From Gallionellales bacterium RIFCSPLOWO2_02_FULL_59_110 (GTDB taxonomy: Bacteria > Pseudomonadota > Gammaproteobacteria > Burkholderiales > Gallionellaceae), in contig MGXA01000110.1 in assembly GCA_001801215.1 (NCBI GenBank), forward strand, positions 1 to 35,139: 35,139 bases of DNA, given 5' to 3'. The notes under the pieces are model-generated. The model was not told the origin of the DNA. It was given only the letters and a program-made list of their open reading frames with translations, and did no database searches. Position numbers and translations under genes: made by a program. Below are positions 15,681-24,212 of this stretch, piece by piece. How positions within the stretch are numbered: the stretch's first letter is position 1; each line of letters starts with the position of its first letter.

Positions 15681-16204
15681 AGAGCCTGATTCACGGGCGA
15701 TCCGGACGTTTACCAATCTGTAATAAGCACGCGACTACCCGAAAGAACTAGTTCTTTTTCTTCATTGGGCTTGTACTTTGGAAGAGTTGGCATGGCGCCA
15801 GGGTAAGCCTATGCTTGCCGCGTTGTTGTTCGGATATTTTCTTTTTTGAGGGGCGGTAATAATATTGCCGGTTTGCGGTTGGCAAATGTCGACAGCGCCG
15901 AAAAATGCGGTATTATTGCAACGTAGTTCTTACATTTTTATACATTCCTGATCTGGCAGTTCAATTTGGCAGGCGATTCTGGAATCAAGACCCGTAAAGG
16001 GCCTTATGTGGCAGCATGCGCCGTAATACGGTGCATTCGTATTATCAATAGATGGCTTGCGGGGCTTGATGCCTTGACTGCCCATCCATATCTGAGGCGG
16101 CATCCGTAGCAATAATTAACGATGGCTGGTTGCGGGCTTGAAAACAAAAAAACCTGGGCCGGGAAGTTCGGAATAGAAAATTTTTACACAGGAGCAGAAA
16201 AAAC
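15681..16204. other. 524-bp non-coding region upstream of narGHJI
   Basis: This gap holds the palindrome-associated promoter at 15735-15815 and, further down, a possible second sigma70 promoter: -35 TCGACA at 15889-15894 and -10 TATTAT at 15911-15916 with a 16-bp spacer. The remaining 280 bp before narG has no convincing open frame. I see no full FNR box (TTGATnnnnATCAA). A start at the first promoter would give a leader of about 380 nt. The narG ribosome binding site is GGAG at 16191-16194. Confidence 0.6.
15735..15815 (+). promoter_or_regulatory. Palindrome-associated promoter of narGHJI
   Basis: The perfect palindrome AAAGAACTAGTTCTTT lies at 15742-15757. The -35 TTGGCA at 15787-15792 and the -10 TATGCT at 15810-15815 are 17 bp apart. 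The entire block aligns without gaps with 11467-11547, with identity concentrated in the palindrome and its T-rich right flank, the TGTACTT motif and the AAGCCTAT region. The equal spacing argues for a shared regulator acting on both nar transcripts. Confidence 0.68.
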
Positions 16205-19200
16205 ATGAGTCACTTTCTCGATCGATTGAAATATTTTGTAGGCGCCAAGGACAAGGAGACTTTTTCCAACGGCCACGGTATTGTCACCAACGAGGATCGC
16301 CTGTGGGAATCCGCCTACCGTACCCGCTGGCAGCACGACAAGGTCGTGCGCTCCACGCATGGCGTGAATTGCACCGGCGGCTGTTCGTGGAAGATTTTTG
16401 TCAAGAACGGCTTGGTGGCTTTCGAGATGCAGCAAACCGACTACCCGCGCACCCGCGAAGATTTGCCCAACCATGAGCCGCGCGGCTGCCAGCGCGGCGC
16501 TTCTTTCTCCTGGTACCTGTATAGCCCGCACCGCATCAAACATCCGCTGATCCGCGGTCGCCTGCTCGACCTGTACCGCGCCGAGCGCAAATCCGGCAAG
16601 GATCCGGTGGAGGCATGGGGTGCAATCCAGACCGACCCGAACAAGCGCAAGCAATATGTCCATGTGCGCGGTCTCGGCGGCTTCGTGCGCGCCAAGTGGG
16701 ACGAGGTCAACGAGATCATCGCCGCCGCGAACGTTTACACGATCAAGAAATGGGGTCCGGATCGGATTTTTGGTTTCTCGCCGATCCCGGCCATGTCGCA
16801 AATTTCTTACGCATCCGGTGCGCGTTACCTGTCCCTGATCGGGGGCGCCTGTGGCTCGTTCTATGACTGGTACTGCGACTTGCCGGCGGCTTCTCCGCAA
16901 ACTTGGGGCGAGCAGACCGACGTGCCGGAATCGGCCGATTGGTACAACTCCACCTACATCATCGTCACCGGTTCCAGCCTGCCGACCACGCGCACCCCGG
17001 ATTGCCACTTCGCCGTCGAGGCGCGCTACAATGGTACCAAGATTATTGCGATGAGCCCCGATTACGGCGAGCATGTCAAGCTTGCCGATTTGTGGATGCC
17101 GGTCAGCCCCGGCACCGATTCGGCCGCCTTCCTGGCGATGGGACATGTCGCGCTGAAAGAGTTTTACATCGACAAGCAGGATCCGTATTTTCAGGAATAC
17201 GCCCGCAAATATACCGATCTGCCGATCCAGGTGACGTTGCGCAAGCAGGGAGATGGCTATGTTTCCGACCGCTGTTTGCGCGCATCGGATTTTGCGAACA
17301 ATCTTGGCGAAACCAATAATGCGCAATGGAAGACCATCGTTTATGACGAGAAAAGCAAGTCGTTTGTCGCGCCTAACGGTTCCATCGGTTTCCGTTGGGG
17401 CGAAGAAGGCAAGTGGAATCTGCTGCCGAAAAACGCCTCTGGCCAGCAGGAAATCCTGGCCGAACTGACCTGTATCAACAGCAAGGATGCGGTGGTTTCG
17501 GTCGGCTTCCCGCACTTTACGCCAGGCGAAAACAGCTTGTTGTTCCGCAACGTACCGGTACGCAAACTGAAGCTGGCCAGCGGTGAAGAAGCGCTGGTCA
17601 CTTCCGTGTTTGACCTGCAAGTTGCGCAGTACGGCATCGACCGCTGCCTCGGCGGCGGCAACGTCGCCAAGGACTACAACGATGCCAGCGTGGCCTATAC
17701 GCCGGCCTGGGCATCAAAGGTTACCGGCGTGAAGGCGATGGATATGGAACGTACCGGGCGCGAGTTTGCGAAGAATGCTTCGCAAACCCATGGCAAATCC
17801 ATGGTGATCATGGGCGCGGCGATCAATCACTGGTATCACAACGACATGACGTACCGGGGCGTTATGAACCTGCTGCATATCTGCGGTTGCGTGGGGCAAT
17901 CCGGCGGTGGCTGGGCACACTATGTGGGGCAGGAAAAACTGCGCCCGCAAGCCGGCTGGGCGCCGATCGCCTTCGCGCTCGACTGGCAGCGCCCGCCGCG
18001 CCAGATGAACTCCACATCCTACTGGTATTTCCATACCGACCAGTGGCGTTACGAGACCGTCAGCGGCGACGACATCCTGTCGCCTGCCGGCAAAAACAAG
18101 AACAAGGGCTACTCGCTGGCCGACTACAACGTCGCGGCAGTTCGCATGGGCTGGTTGCCGGGCTTCCCGCAATGGAACGCCAACCCGCTCGACCTGGCGG
18201 ATGAAGCGATCAAGGCCGGTGCCACCGACGAGGCCAGCATCGCCAAGCATGTCACCGGTAAGCTTAAGTCCGGCGAACTGGATATATCTTTTGCCGACCC
18301 GGATGCCGAGAGTAACTGGCCGCGCAATATTTTCGTGTGGCGCGCCAACCTGATCGGTACTTCCGCCAAGGGGCAGCAGTACTTCCTCAAGCATTTGCTG
18401 GGCGCGCAAAACAACGTGATGCAGGAGGGCGGGGACGGAAACAACAACCAGTTGATCAAGTGGCGCGACGAGGGACCCGCAGGCAAGCTGGATCTGTTTG
18501 TGGATATCAACTTCCGCCTCAATTCCACCGGCGCTTACTCCGATATCATTTTGCCGACCGCAACCTGGTACGAGAAGAACGACCTCAACACCACCGATAT
18601 GCACCCCTTTATTCATCCGCTGTCGGAAGCGGTGTCGCCGGGCTGGGAATCCAAGTCTGACTGGCAGATTTTCAAGGAACTCGCCAGGGTGTTCTCGGGG
18701 ATCGCCGAGAAGCATCTCGGCAAGCGCAAGGACATTGTCGCCTTCCCGATGCAGCATGACTCGCCGTTCGAACTGGCGCAACCGTTCGGGCAGGTCACCG
18801 ACTGGCACAAGGATGGTGTCGAACCGATTCCCGGCAAGACCATGTCGCTGCTCAAGCTGGTGGAGCGCGACTATGGCAGCACCTACAACAAGTACATCGC
18901 GCTCGGGCCGCTGATGGTCAAGATCGGCAACAACGTCAAAGGGCTCGATTGGAACACCGAAGCGGAATACGAGGAGCTCAAGAAGCTCAACTACACGGTG
19001 AGAGTGCCGGGCGTCTCGTACGGTATGCCTTCCCTCGAAGAAGACATTTCCGTGTGCGACGCGGTGATGCGCATGGCGCCGGAGACCTGCGGCGCGGTGG
19101 CGCACAAGGCGTGGAGCGCCCTGTCCAAAAAGACCGGCATCGACCATCATCACTTATACGCCGCGCGCGAAGAGGACAAGATCACCTTCCGCGACATTCA

Positions 19201-19966
19201 GGTGCAGCCGCGCAAGATCATTACCGCGCCAACCTGGTCGGGGATCGAGTCCGAGCACGTGTCGTACACCTCGGGTTACACCAACATCCACGAGCACATT
19301 CCGTTCCGCACCCTGACCGGTCGCGCTCATTTCTATCAGGATCATGAATGGTTCCAGGACTTCGGCGAGACTTTCTGCACCTTCCGTCCGCCGCAAGACA
19401 TGAAATCGTTCGGCAATGTCCCGGCGCACATCCTGAAGAACCCGCACCTCAAGCTCAGGTTCCTCACGCCGCACGGCAAGTGGGGCATCCATTCGAGCTA
19501 CCAGGATACGCTGCGTATGCTGACGCTGTTCCGCGGCGGGCCCCATGTCTGGATATCGGAAACAGATGCCCAGCAGGTCGGGATCAAGGACAACGATTGG
19601 GTGGAGCTGATCAACAGCAACGGCACCAGCATGTGCCGTGCGGTGGTTTCGCACCGCATTTCGCGCGGTGTGTCGGTGATGCATCATTCCCAGGAGAAGA
19701 ACGTCAACGTGCCGGGGTCGGTTACCACCAACAAACGCGGCGGCACCCACAATGCGCTGACGCGGGTCATCATCAAGCCGACCAACATGGTCGGCGGCTA
19801 CGTGCAACTGGCCTACAGCTTCAATTACTACGGCACGGTGGGCTGCAACCGCGATACCGAGATCATCCTGCGCAAGGTGGAGGACCAGGATATCGACTGG
19901 CTGGAGAGGCCGCTTACCCCGGAACGGGAAGCGCAACGCAATCCGGACGGAATCGGCAAGCGCTGA
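16205..19966 (+). CDS. narG: Respiratory nitrate reductase alpha subunit NarG
   Basis: This 1253-residue catalytic subunit carries the molybdenum bis-MGD cofactor and a [4Fe-4S] cluster and reduces nitrate to nitrite on the cytoplasmic side. The N-terminal cluster ligands are visible as His52, Cys56 and Cys60 in HGVNCTGGC, with the next Cys in EPRGCQRGAS. The Mo-site region contains YDWYCDLPAASPQTWGEQTDVPESADWYNS, as in E. coli NarG, and the sequence is collinear to the end (GGYVQLAYSFNYYGTVGCNRD). A Gln replaces the usual Pro in RGCPRGAS. There is no Tat signal, consistent with cytoplasmic NarG. A cytoplasmic nitrite oxidoreductase of the Nitrobacter type is closely related. However, narX, narL, two narK genes and narI make nitrate reduction the likely direction. 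Confidence 0.95.
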   Translation: MSHFLDRLKYFVGAKDKETFSNGHGIVTNEDRLWESAYRTRWQHDKVVRSTHGVNCTGGCSWKIFVKNGLVAFEMQQTDYPRTREDLPNHEPRGCQRGASFSWYLYSPHRIKHPLIRGRLLDLYRAERKSGKDPVEAWGAIQTDPNKRKQYVHVRGLGGFVRAKWDEVNEIIAAANVYTIKKWGPDRIFGFSPIPAMSQISYASGARYLSLIGGACGSFYDWYCDLPAASPQTWGEQTDVPESADWYNSTYIIVTGSSLPTTRTPDCHFAVEARYNGTKIIAMSPDYGEHVKLADLWMPVSPGTDSAAFLAMGHVALKEFYIDKQDPYFQEYARKYTDLPIQVTLRKQGDGYVSDRCLRASDFANNLGETNNAQWKTIVYDEKSKSFVAPNGSIGFRWGEEGKWNLLPKNASGQQEILAELTCINSKDAVVSVGFPHFTPGENSLLFRNVPVRKLKLASGEEALVTSVFDLQVAQYGIDRCLGGGNVAKDYNDASVAYTPAWASKVTGVKAMDMERTGREFAKNASQTHGKSMVIMGAAINHWYHNDMTYRGVMNLLHICGCVGQSGGGWAHYVGQEKLRPQAGWAPIAFALDWQRPPRQMNSTSYWYFHTDQWRYETVSGDDILSPAGKNKNKGYSLADYNVAAVRMGWLPGFPQWNANPLDLADEAIKAGATDEASIAKHVTGKLKSGELDISFADPDAESNWPRNIFVWRANLIGTSAKGQQYFLKHLLGAQNNVMQEGGDGNNNQLIKWRDEGPAGKLDLFVDINFRLNSTGAYSDIILPTATWYEKNDLNTTDMHPFIHPLSEAVSPGWESKSDWQIFKELARVFSGIAEKHLGKRKDIVAFPMQHDSPFELAQPFGQVTDWHKDGVEPIPGKTMSLLKLVERDYGSTYNKYIALGPLMVKIGNNVKGLDWNTEAEYEELKKLNYTVRVPGVSYGMPSLEEDISVCDAVMRMAPETCGAVAHKAWSALSKKTGIDHHHLYAAREEDKITFRDIQVQPRKIITAPTWSGIESEHVSYTSGYTNIHEHIPFRTLTGRAHFYQDHEWFQDFGETFCTFRPPQDMKSFGNVPAHILKNPHLKLRFLTPHGKWGIHSSYQDTLRMLTLFRGGPHVWISETDAQQVGIKDNDWVELINSNGTSMCRAVVSHRISRGVSVMHHSQEKNVNVPGSVTTNKRGGTHNALTRVIIKPTNMVGGYVQLAYSFNYYGTVGCNRDTEIILRKVEDQDIDWLERPLTPEREAQRNPDGIGKR

Positions 19967-20001
19967 TCGTCGCGTGAATCAGAATAAATTAGGAGAAACT
20001 C

Positions 20002-21549
20002 ATGAAAGTACGTGCACAATTTGCATTAACATTCAGTCTGGACAAGTGTATCGGCTGCCATACCTGTTCGGTGACGTGCAAAAACACCTGGACCAACCGC
20101 AAGGGCGTGGAATACGTCTGGTTCAATAACGTCGAATCCAAGCCCGGCATCGGCTATCCCAAGGAATGGGAAAACCAGGAAAAGTGGAGAGGAGGCTGGA
20201 CGCTGGTCGGCGGGAAACTGGAGCTGAGATCCGGCGGGCGCGCGGGGAAGCTGCTGAACATCTTTATGAACCCCGACTTGCCGCAAATCGACGACTATTA
20301 CGAGCCGTTCACTTACGACTATGCGCGCCTTCAGAATGCGCCGCTGTCGGAGGCCACACCGACGGCACGCCCGCTCTCGCAGATTACCGGCGAATCCATG
20401 GATAAAATCAAGTGGGGGCCGAACTGGGAGGACATCATGGCGGGCGCATGGGCCGACCGCAGCGTGGACAAGAACATGGATAACGTTGGCCGGGAAATGT
20501 ACAGCCAGTTCGAGCAGGTCTTCCATGTGTATTTGCCGCGCATCTGCAACCACTGTCTGAACCCGGCGTGCGTGGCATCCTGCCCGTCCGGTTCGCTGTA
20601 CAAGCGCGAAGAGGACGGCATCGTGCTGGTCGACCAGGACAAGTGCCGCGGCTGGCGTTTCTGCATGAGTTCCTGCCCGTACAAGAAGGTGTATTACAAC
20701 TGGGAATCCGGCAAGGCCGAAAAGTGCATCGCCTGCTATCCGCGCGTCGAATCCGGCATGCCGACGATCTGTTCCGAGTCCTGCGTCGGTCGCATCCGTT
20801 ACAACGGCGTCATGCTCTACGACGCCGACCGCATCGAGGAGCTGGCCAGCACACAAAACGAGCAGGATCTGTACGAGGCGCAGTGCAAGATTTTCCTTAA
20901 CCCGAACGACCCGGAAGTAATCGCCGCCGCGCGCGCCGAAGGCATCAACGAGGACTGGATCATCGCCGCGCAAAACTCGCCCATCTACAAAATGGCGATC
21001 GACTGGAAGATAGCATTCCCGCTGCACCCGGAATACCGCACATTGCCGATGGTGTGGTATGTGCCGCCGCTGTCCCCGGTGCAAAATGCGATCGATCAGG
21101 GCAAGCTGCCGACCGGCCCGGATGGGGTGATTCCGCTGTCCGGCGCGATGCGCGTGCCGGTCAAGTATCTGGCCAACCTGTTGACGGCGGGCAAGGAAGA
21201 GCCGATCGTGAACGCGTTGAACCGCATGATCGCAATGCGCAGTTACCAGCGCATGAAACGCGTGGACGGCGTGGTCGATACCAGTGCCCTGGTCGCAGCG
21301 GGCATTACCGAGGAGCAGGCGCAGGATATGTACCGCTATCTCGCGATCGCCAATTACGAAGACCGCTTCGTCATCCCCACCGGCCATGAAGAAGAGCGTC
21401 TGGACGACGCACACGGCTTCCAGGGCCAGAACGGATTTACTTTCGGCAACAGTTCTTCGACCGGAATCAGCAAGGTCACGCTGTTCCCGAGGCGCCGCAT
21501 CGAATCCATGGAACCCAGGGAGAAGGCACCGCTTGCGGGTGACCGTTAA
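20002..21549 (+). CDS. narH: Nitrate reductase beta subunit NarH
   Basis: This 515-residue electron-transfer subunit holds four iron-sulfur clusters and links NarI haems to NarG. The Cys groups are DKCIGCHTCSVTCKN near the N-terminus, ICNHCLNPACVASCP, DKCRGWRFCMSSCPYK and EKCIACYPR with ICSESCVGR. The Trp in CRGWRFC, replacing a Cys, marks the [3Fe-4S] cluster as in E. coli NarH. The C-terminal half is collinear with E. coli (PLHPEYRTLPMVWYVPPLSP, MYRYLAIANYEDRFV). AGGAG lies upstream of the ATG, 35 bp after narG. It forms the cytoplasmic NarGH dimer anchored by NarI. Confidence 0.95.
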   Translation: MKVRAQFALTFSLDKCIGCHTCSVTCKNTWTNRKGVEYVWFNNVESKPGIGYPKEWENQEKWRGGWTLVGGKLELRSGGRAGKLLNIFMNPDLPQIDDYYEPFTYDYARLQNAPLSEATPTARPLSQITGESMDKIKWGPNWEDIMAGAWADRSVDKNMDNVGREMYSQFEQVFHVYLPRICNHCLNPACVASCPSGSLYKREEDGIVLVDQDKCRGWRFCMSSCPYKKVYYNWESGKAEKCIACYPRVESGMPTICSESCVGRIRYNGVMLYDADRIEELASTQNEQDLYEAQCKIFLNPNDPEVIAAARAEGINEDWIIAAQNSPIYKMAIDWKIAFPLHPEYRTLPMVWYVPPLSPVQNAIDQGKLPTGPDGVIPLSGAMRVPVKYLANLLTAGKEEPIVNALNRMIAMRSYQRMKRVDGVVDTSALVAAGITEEQAQDMYRYLAIANYEDRFVIPTGHEEERLDDAHGFQGQNGFTFGNSSSTGISKVTLFPRRRIESMEPREKAPLAGDR

Positions 21550-21559
21550 GGGGAAAACC

Positions 21560-22084
21560 ATGCGAATCTATAAAATTCTATCGGTGCTGCTGGAATATCC
21601 GGAGCAGGAGTTGATCGACAACCTGCCGGAAATCCGCGCAATCATCGATGAGAATACGGGCATCGATGTGGAAGAAAGGGCGGTCCTGCGGAAGTTTCTC
21701 GGCTATCTGGTCAGCATGCCGCTGACCGAAATGCAGGCGGAGTATGTGAATACCTTTGACAGAACGCCAGAGCACAGCCTGCATCTGACACATCATCTGT
21801 TTGACGACGATAGCGACAGAAACCGTGGCCCGGCGCTGATCGACCTGGGCGAGATGTTCAAGGAGTACGGCGTAAAGATGGTAACCAACGAGTTGCCGGA
21901 TTACCTGCCGCTGCTCCTGGAATTTGCCTCTTCCCTGGATGGCGGCGAGGCAACGGTATTCCTGTCCGATGTCAACAAGGTGCTGGGCGTTCTGGCCGCG
22001 AATCTGGACAAGGTCGCCAGCCCCTACGCCCCGCTGCTTACTCTCATCGAGAACCGTGCTACGCTGACCCGTTTAGCCGCTTAA
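21560..22084 (+). CDS. narJ: Nitrate reductase assembly chaperone NarJ
   Basis: This 174-residue TorD/NarJ-family chaperone inserts the Mo cofactor into apo-NarGH and helps its attachment to NarI; it is not part of the final enzyme. Visible motifs are YKILSVLLEYPEQELIDNLPEI at the start, EYVNTFDRTPEHSLHLTHHLF and the NELPDYLPLLLEFAS block typical of NarJ. It is shorter than E. coli NarJ (about 236 residues), lacking the variable C-terminal extension, which is common outside enterics. AAGGGGA at 21549-21555 precedes the ATG at 21560, ten bases after the narH stop. Confidence 0.92.
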   Translation: MRIYKILSVLLEYPEQELIDNLPEIRAIIDENTGIDVEERAVLRKFLGYLVSMPLTEMQAEYVNTFDRTPEHSLHLTHHLFDDDSDRNRGPALIDLGEMFKEYGVKMVTNELPDYLPLLLEFASSLDGGEATVFLSDVNKVLGVLAANLDKVASPYAPLLTLIENRATLTRLAA

Positions 22085-22101
22085 ACTTTAAGGAGAATGA
22101 A

Positions 22102-22848
22102 ATGCAAGACTCAGTATTCACACTACATAACCTGCTGTTCGGCGTCTACCCGTACATCTGCCTGTCCGTTTTCTTCATCGGCAGCTGGCTGCGCTTCGAC
22201 CGCGAGCAGTACACTTGGAAGGCGGACTCCACCCAGTTGCTTTCCAAGCCGTGGATGCGCATCGCGAGCAACTTCTTCCATTACGGCGTAGTCGGAATTT
22301 TCCTGGGCCACTCCGTCGGTTTGTTGACGCCGCATTTTGTGTTTGCGGCGCTCATGTCCGATATCGCGCACCAGTGGTTGGCCATCGTGGCGGGCACCAT
22401 CTTCGGCCTGTCTGCGCTGTTTGGCGGCTCCATCCTGCTGTTCCGCCGTTTCACCAACCAGCGTATTTCCCTGACCAGCCGCTGGGCGGACAAGTTCACC
22501 ATCTTCTGGATAATGCTGACGTTGGTGCTGGGCTTGCTGACCATACCGACCTCTCTTCACCATGCGACCGCGTACGACTCGCAAGCGGTGACATCGCTGG
22601 TGTGGTGGGTGCAGAGCATCGTTTATCTGTATCCCAGCCCGCAGTTCATCGAGGGTATCGATACGATCTTCAAGCTGCACTTGTTCGCGGGCATGACGGT
22701 GTTCCTGATATTCCCGTTCACACGTCTGGTGCACATCTGGAGCATGCCGTTCGGTTACCTGGCGCGCGCTTACCAGATCGTGCGCACCAGGCGCGTGAAG
22801 TACCAGGAAGTCAACAGGTACGATCTCGGCAAGCCGGCAGATTTTTAA
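22102..22848 (+). CDS. narI: Nitrate reductase gamma subunit NarI (cytochrome b)
   Basis: This 248-residue membrane subunit has five helices and two b-type haems. It oxidises quinol at the periplasmic side and passes electrons to NarH. The haem-ligand histidines are visible as FFHYGVVGIFLGHSVG in helix 2 and KLHLFAGMTVFLIFPFTRLVHIWS in helix 5, matching the E. coli His56/66 and His187/205 pairs. The N-terminal helix and the RFDREQYTWKADSTQLL loop also match. AAGGAG at 22090-22095 is the ribosome binding site. It is the last gene of the narGHJI operon, followed by a hairpin at 22887-22922. Confidence 0.95.
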   Translation: MQDSVFTLHNLLFGVYPYICLSVFFIGSWLRFDREQYTWKADSTQLLSKPWMRIASNFFHYGVVGIFLGHSVGLLTPHFVFAALMSDIAHQWLAIVAGTIFGLSALFGGSILLFRRFTNQRISLTSRWADKFTIFWIMLTLVLGLLTIPTSLHHATAYDSQAVTSLVWWVQSIVYLYPSPQFIEGIDTIFKLHLFAGMTVFLIFPFTRLVHIWSMPFGYLARAYQIVRTRRVKYQEVNRYDLGKPADF

Positions 22849-22886
22849 ACGGCACCGGGCAATACCATTCTCGGTTCTTGGTCATC

Positions 22887-22922
22887 GCGCTGCCCGACCG
22901 TTCGTTTACGGAAAGGCAGCGC
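22887..22922 (+). terminator. Hairpin after narI
   Basis: GCGCTGCC and GGCAGCGC form a perfect 8-bp stem with a 20-nt loop that includes a small nested pairing (CCG/CGG). No T-tract follows, so termination may be partial and allow read-through into the carbonic anhydrase gene. The rest of 22849-23000 shows no clear promoter. Confidence 0.4.
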
Positions 22923-23000
22923 GTCTCGCCATGATGGCGGTCTGCGTCACGATTCGCATGGCGGATCGTAGCCGCATCGCTCATCGCAATAACTGCAAAT

Positions 23001-23717
23001 ATGCGCGACGTTAACGTTTTTCTGAAGGGCTTCAGGCGCTTTCAGCACCATTACTTCGACCGGAATCCGGAGCTGTTTGACCGGTTGTTCGCGGAAGGGC
23101 AGCGCCCGCGCGCGCTGATGGTGGCCTGCTGCGATTCGCGCTGCGATCCGGGGGTGCTGACCGACAGCGAACCCGGCGACATGTTCGTGGTGCGCAATGT
23201 CGCCAATTTGGTACCGCCGCATATCCAGGCCACCGCCTATGCCGGCACCACGTCAGCCATCGCGTTTGCGATTTGCAACCTCGGCGTGGAGCATGTCATC
23301 GTCATGGGGCATGCCAGATGCGGCGGTATCCGCGCGTTGATGGAGAACAGACCGCCCGCCTGCGACGAGGAGCTGCTCATTGCTAAATGGCTGGAAATCG
23401 CCGCCGATGCCCGGCTCAGGGTGCTGAAGGAGCTTCCGGGAAAATCGCAGGAAACCCAGGCGCGCGCTTGCGAACAGGCATCCATTCTCAAGTCGCTGGA
23501 AAACCTGATGTCTTTTCCCTGGATCAGCCGCCGGGTAAACGAGGGCAAACTGGCGCTGCATGGATGGTATTTCGACATGGAGAATGGCGCGCTGCTGCAA
23601 TACGACAGCGATGCCGGTGAATTCCGCGCGACGGATATGCACATCGAAGGGTGCGCGGATCATTCGGGGGAATCGCTACAGCCGCAACGCCTGATTGAAC
23701 CTGGAAACCTCAGTTGA
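23001..23717 (+). CDS. Beta-class carbonic anhydrase
   Basis: This 238-residue zinc enzyme interconverts CO2 and bicarbonate. Zinc-site residues are Cys43 and Asp45 with Arg47 (CCDSR), His104 and Cys107 (MGHARCGG), as in plant-type beta-CAs. It starts MRDVNVFLKGFRRFQ with a weak ribosome binding site. Its last five residues, part of PGNLS plus the stop, are encoded by the left terminal repeat of a MITE-like element (copy 2 at 23700-23817), so the original C-terminus was replaced. Downstream of narI it may serve bicarbonate supply for carbon fixation or pH balance during nitrate respiration; the link is only by position. Confidence 0.9.
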   Translation: MRDVNVFLKGFRRFQHHYFDRNPELFDRLFAEGQRPRALMVACCDSRCDPGVLTDSEPGDMFVVRNVANLVPPHIQATAYAGTTSAIAFAICNLGVEHVIVMGHARCGGIRALMENRPPACDEELLIAKWLEIAADARLRVLKELPGKSQETQARACEQASILKSLENLMSFPWISRRVNEGKLALHGWYFDMENGALLQYDSDAGEFRATDMHIEGCADHSGESLQPQRLIEPGNLS

Positions 23718-23817
23718 CCGCTTATTGAAACACATAGTGCGATGATTAATTGAGTTTTTATGTTGATTTACTTTTTCACCGATTGAGTGGCCGCCCCGTC
23801 CAACTGAGGTTTCCAAG
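23700..23817. mobile_element. MITE-like element at the 3' end of the carbonic anhydrase gene (118 bp, copy 2)
   Basis: The terminal repeats CCTGGAAACCTCAGTTG (23700-23716) and CAACTGAGGTTTCCAAG (23801-23817) are complementary at 16 of 17 positions. A 5-bp direct repeat TTGAA flanks it at 23695-23699 and 23818-23822, a likely target-site duplication. Its first 90 bp match copy 1 at 10498 with about ten differences. It is too short to encode protein. Ends beginning CCT with 4-5 bp duplications recall IS1380-type elements, but this parentage is a guess. Confidence 0.87.
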
Positions 23818-23975
23818 TTGAACCGGTAGTCCAACACGCCGCCGTAAAGCCGCAAAAGGTTTTGCGCCAACCGGGGTTTAACCGCAGCATTCCATTAACT
23901 TTTGGCAAATATATTCACAGTTGACCCGGAATGCAGTAAAGTGCCAATCCGTTCCTGACTGACAAGAGCAATAAT

Positions 23976-24212
23976 ATGAGTGTAAAAGGACAACATCTGC
24001 AGGATCCATTCCTCAATACGCTGCGTAAAGAGCGCGTACAAGTCGCAATCTACCTGGTGAACGGCATCAAGCTGCAAGGCCAGGTCGAGTCTTTCGATCA
24101 GTACGTGGTACTGCTGAAAAATACCATTACGCAGATGGTATACAAACACGCTATTTCCACCATCGTTCCGGCACGCGCGGTCAATATTCCCTACGACGAC
24201 GCCGCCGAATAA
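23976..24212 (+). CDS. hfq: RNA chaperone Hfq
   Basis: This 78-residue Sm-like protein forms a hexamer that pairs small RNAs with mRNAs. The Sm1 motif ([40 protein letters not shown]) and Sm2 motif ([15 protein letters not shown]) match Hfq exactly in arrangement, including Gln8, Asp9 and the YKHAIST proximal-site residues. It is short, lacking the long disordered tail of E. coli Hfq, as is common in betaproteobacteria. Its TAA overlaps the start of hflX by one base. Confidence 0.97.
   Translation: MSVKGQHLQDPFLNTLRKERVQVAIYLVNGIKLQGQVESFDQYVVLLKNTITQMVYKHAISTIVPARAVNIPYDDAAE

Noticed and set aside
15787..15815. Possible sigma54 promoter (TTGGCA ... TGC) before narG
   Set aside because: The GG to GC spacing of sigma54 sites is not met, while a sigma70 pair with a 17-bp spacer fits in both copies.
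16184..17620. Long minus-strand open frame (478 codons) opposite narG
   Set aside because: It is a shadow of the GC-rich narG codons: narG is unmistakable on the plus strand, and the minus frame is Arg/His-rich without any known domain.
17714..19153. Second long minus-strand frame opposite narG
   Set aside because: Same reason: it lies fully inside conserved NarG and has no ribosome binding site or family features.
20026..21561. Minus-strand frame of 511 codons opposite narH
   Set aside because: Mirror of narH codon bias; no recognisable protein features.
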